This document shows, in pieces, positions 6,184 through 7,809 of a stretch of DNA of 7,809 nt. This stretch comes from Ruminococcaceae bacterium UBA1438 (GTDB lineage Bacteria > Bacillota > Clostridia > Oscillospirales > Acutalibacteraceae): NCBI GenBank assembly GCA_002329285.1, contig DCTO01000109.1:391-8199 (forward strand), in the 5' to 3' direction. Position 1 is the stretch's first letter. Each line of letters opens with the position of its first letter. Below the pieces are notes generated by a model. The model made no database searches. It saw only the letters and a program-made list of their open reading frames with translations, and had not been told where the DNA came from. The translations under genes and the position numbers were made by a program.

Positions 6184-7623
6184 TTATTTAAAGGAAGAAT
6201 AAACCTCTCCGTTTTCCGTGGTATATCCTTTATAATATGCCAGCTCTGCTATATTCACAATCTGATAGCCCCTGTTAATAAGCTCCGGCACAAACCATTC
6301 AACTGCCGTTGCAGACGCAGAATAAATATCATGCATAAGAACTATATCCCCATCGCCTGCCGCATAAAGAACGTAATTATAAAGCAGGTTTGCATCCCTG
6401 TATTTTTTAACCCAGTCATTAGTGTCAACATCCCAGAGATAAATAGGAGCAGCGCAATTTTCTTTAATAAGATCGCTGATATAACCGCCCGTGGGCCTGT
6501 AAGCAGAGGGCTCATAACCCGTTGCCTCTTTGATTGCGGCGATATTATCGGTGATATCCTCAACGGTAACATCCTCGCCATAGCGCTCGTGCGTGTAAGT
6601 GTGATTACCAAGCTGGCAGCCAAGCTCAACCATTCGCTGTGCGCATTTATCATTGCCGCCGTAACCAAGCCGCTTGCCGACTATGAAGAAGGTGGCAGAG
6701 GCATTATTCTGCTCCAGCACATCAAGAATGGCATTAGTGGTTTCTGCATTCGGACCATCATCAAACGAAAGGGCAATCATCGGCTTATTAGGATCAAGAT
6801 CCGTTCTGATATAAAACGGAAAATCAAAAACGTTTACCGCGCAGCTTGCCGAAAGGCCGTTATAGGTTTCTGCAGTAATCGTTGCGCTTCCCTGCGCAAC
6901 GGCAACAAACTGCCGCCCGTCAGCCTTAATAACCTCCTCATTATCGCTTGAAAGCTTAAGCTCTCTTGAAATGCCGCCATCAATTAGCGGTGCAACAATC
7001 TCATTTTTGCCGAGATAAAGATCAACGCTTTCAGCCTCAAAATATATGCTTTCCGGCGCATTGCCAACCTCAAGCGAGCATTCAGCTGAAAGCCCGTTAT
7101 AGCTTGTGACGGTAACCGTGCAGGAGCCGACCTCAACGCCCTCAACCTGCCCGTTTTGATCAAGGCTTGCAATGCCATCCTCAGAGCATTTATAGATGTA
7201 TCCCACATTGCAGCCGCTGCCCTCAACAATCAGGCTGAGATTTGAAACCTCCCCTTTTCCGAGAGAAAAGCTTTCCTCCTCAAAGGAAATTGCGGTTGGC
7301 TCATCCTCAACATCAACCGTGTAACGCCGGCTGCCGGCTTTTATAACGGCCTCGCCCTTTGAAACGGCCGTGAGTTCACCGTTATGATCTATTCTTACAA
7401 TTTCCGGATTAAAGCTTTTGAAGCTTTTTTTCTCTCCCTCATTAAGGGGAAAAGCATAAACCTGATTGAGGCCAAGCACAATTTTTGAATCATCCGCGCC
7501 GGCACTGGTGTATTCGGTTTTATCGCCGTAATTTAAAGCAAAAACTGAAATGATAACAGAAAGCACCACAAAAACAACGGCTGCTTTTCTTAAGCTGCTT
7601 CTGTTTTCAATGCTTTTGTACAT
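6184..7623 (-). CDS. Membrane-anchored polysaccharide deacetylase with Ig-like domains
   Basis: A protein of 479 residues of the NodB/carbohydrate esterase 4 family, which removes N- or O-acetyl groups from wall or other polysaccharides using a divalent metal. Residues 13-30 form an N-terminal membrane segment after a basic start, so the body is extracellular. Residues about 46-266 hold three bacterial Ig-like (Big_2) modules: the first ends near 105, the others end with the near-identical SYNGLSAECSLEV and TYNGLSASCAVNV. The catalytic domain (about 280-465) has all motifs: SFDDGP (286-291, Asp288/Asp289), HTYTH (341-345, metal His341 and His345), RPTGG (376-380), DVDTNDW (398-404) and LMHD (429-432, His431). 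It should therefore be active. A GGAGG and a TAATG overlap with the upstream stop (sharing base 7623) indicate translational coupling. Substrate, peptidoglycan or another glycan, cannot be told from sequence. Confidence 0.93.
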   Translation of the reverse strand: MYKSIENRSSLRKAAVVFVVLSVIISVFALNYGDKTEYTSAGADDSKIVLGLNQVYAFPLNEGEKKSFKSFNPEIVRIDHNGELTAVSKGEAVIKAGSRRYTVDVEDEPTAISFEEESFSLGKGEVSNLSLIVEGSGCNVGYIYKCSEDGIASLDQNGQVEGVEVGSCTVTVTSYNGLSAECSLEVGNAPESIYFEAESVDLYLGKNEIVAPLIDGGISRELKLSSDNEEVIKADGRQFVAVAQGSATITAETYNGLSASCAVNVFDFPFYIRTDLDPNKPMIALSFDDGPNAETTNAILDVLEQNNASATFFIVGKRLGYGGNDKCAQRMVELGCQLGNHTYTHERYGEDVTVEDITDNIAAIKEATGYEPSAYRPTGGYISDLIKENCAAPIYLWDVDTNDWVKKYRDANLLYNYVLYAAGDGDIVLMHDIYSASATAVEWFVPELINRGYQIVNIAELAYYKGYTTENGEVYSSFK

Positions 7624-7809
7624 TAATTTTGCCTCCGAACAATCTCATATTCTCCGTTATCAGGGCAAAAATACCTGCATCCCTTTGAGTTATCCTCCGA
7701 AAGAAGGCGAATATATTCATCCTCATCAAGCTGCAGATTGCAAAATTCCTCTTCGCTTTCCTCGTCATATGCAAGCCAGCGGCAATTTTCGCACAAAATC
7801 TCCAAATTC
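7623..7809 (-). CDS. Small acidic Cys-rich protein (DUF6472-like), probably cut by window edge
   Basis: At least 60 residues, with cysteines spaced Cys-x2-Cys (CENC), a third about 14 residues later (FCNLQLDEDE), then CRYFC near the C-terminus; it ends EYEIVRRQN. This resembles the short clostridial DUF6472 proteins (four or five Cys, DEDE core, YxIVRxQ end) as I remember them; function is unknown and metal binding by the cysteines is only inference. The first possible start in the window is TTG at 7805, with no ribosome binding site visible before it, and the frame stays open to the edge, so the true start probably lies beyond the window. The stop overlaps the deacetylase start (TAATG), so the two are translated together. 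Confidence 0.7.
   Translation of the reverse strand, partial: NLEILCENCRWLAYDEESEEEFCNLQLDEDEYIRLLSEDNSKGCRYFCPDNGEYEIVRRQN

Noticed and set aside
6331..6951. Plus-strand ORF of 206 codons
   Set aside because: It lies antisense to the deacetylase catalytic domain, whose motifs are all intact on the minus strand; this is a shadow ORF.

Overview
The window looks like a chromosomal segment of an anaerobic, probably gut-associated member of the Clostridia (Bacillota), perhaps near the Oscillospiraceae/Ruminococcaceae. The reasons are clostridial-type GuaA and PurA sequences, a BspA-type leucine-rich-repeat surface protein with a choline/cell-wall-binding repeat tail, AGGAGG-type ribosome binding sites and A+T-rich sigma-A promoters. 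This assignment is inference from family resemblance; no marker gene proves it.

Layout, left to right. (1) Positions 1-578, minus strand: the N-terminal glutaminase half of GMP synthase (guaA), cut by the left edge, with its own promoter at 623-651. (2) Positions 579-861: a divergent intergenic region. It holds the guaA promoter, a 28-codon minus-strand ORF that looks like an internally deleted remnant of a small Cro/C1-type HTH regulator, and the promoter of the next gene. (3) Positions 862-4095, plus strand: a 1077-residue secreted surface protein with a signal peptide, an InlB-type B repeat, three BspA leucine-rich cassettes and eight 20-residue wall-binding repeats. A strong terminator follows that works in both directions. 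(4) Positions 4154-5434, minus strand: complete adenylosuccinate synthase (purA). (5) Positions 5435-5758: an unusual 324-bp purA leader. (6) Positions 5759-7809, minus strand: a compact three-gene cluster made of a SecB-like chaperone, a membrane-anchored polysaccharide deacetylase with Ig-like domains, and a small Cys-rich protein running off the right edge.

GuaA and PurA are the two branches from IMP (to GMP and to AMP), and they flank the oppositely oriented surface-protein gene. The deacetylase and surface protein act at the envelope, and a SecB-like chaperone next to an exported protein fits a role in secretion.

The most interesting part is the purA leader. In transcription order it has a consensus promoter, then a terminator-like hairpin starting almost at the predicted transcript start, then a second copy of purA's first 35 coding bases with a similar ribosome binding site. 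That copy reads as a 19-residue peptide beginning exactly like PurA (12 residues) and then diverging. Next comes about 120 bases of nested inverted repeats, and finally the real purA ribosome binding site and start. I recognise no known riboswitch there. It could be an undescribed cis-regulatory leader, a small structured insertion associated with a partial duplication, or an assembly artefact.
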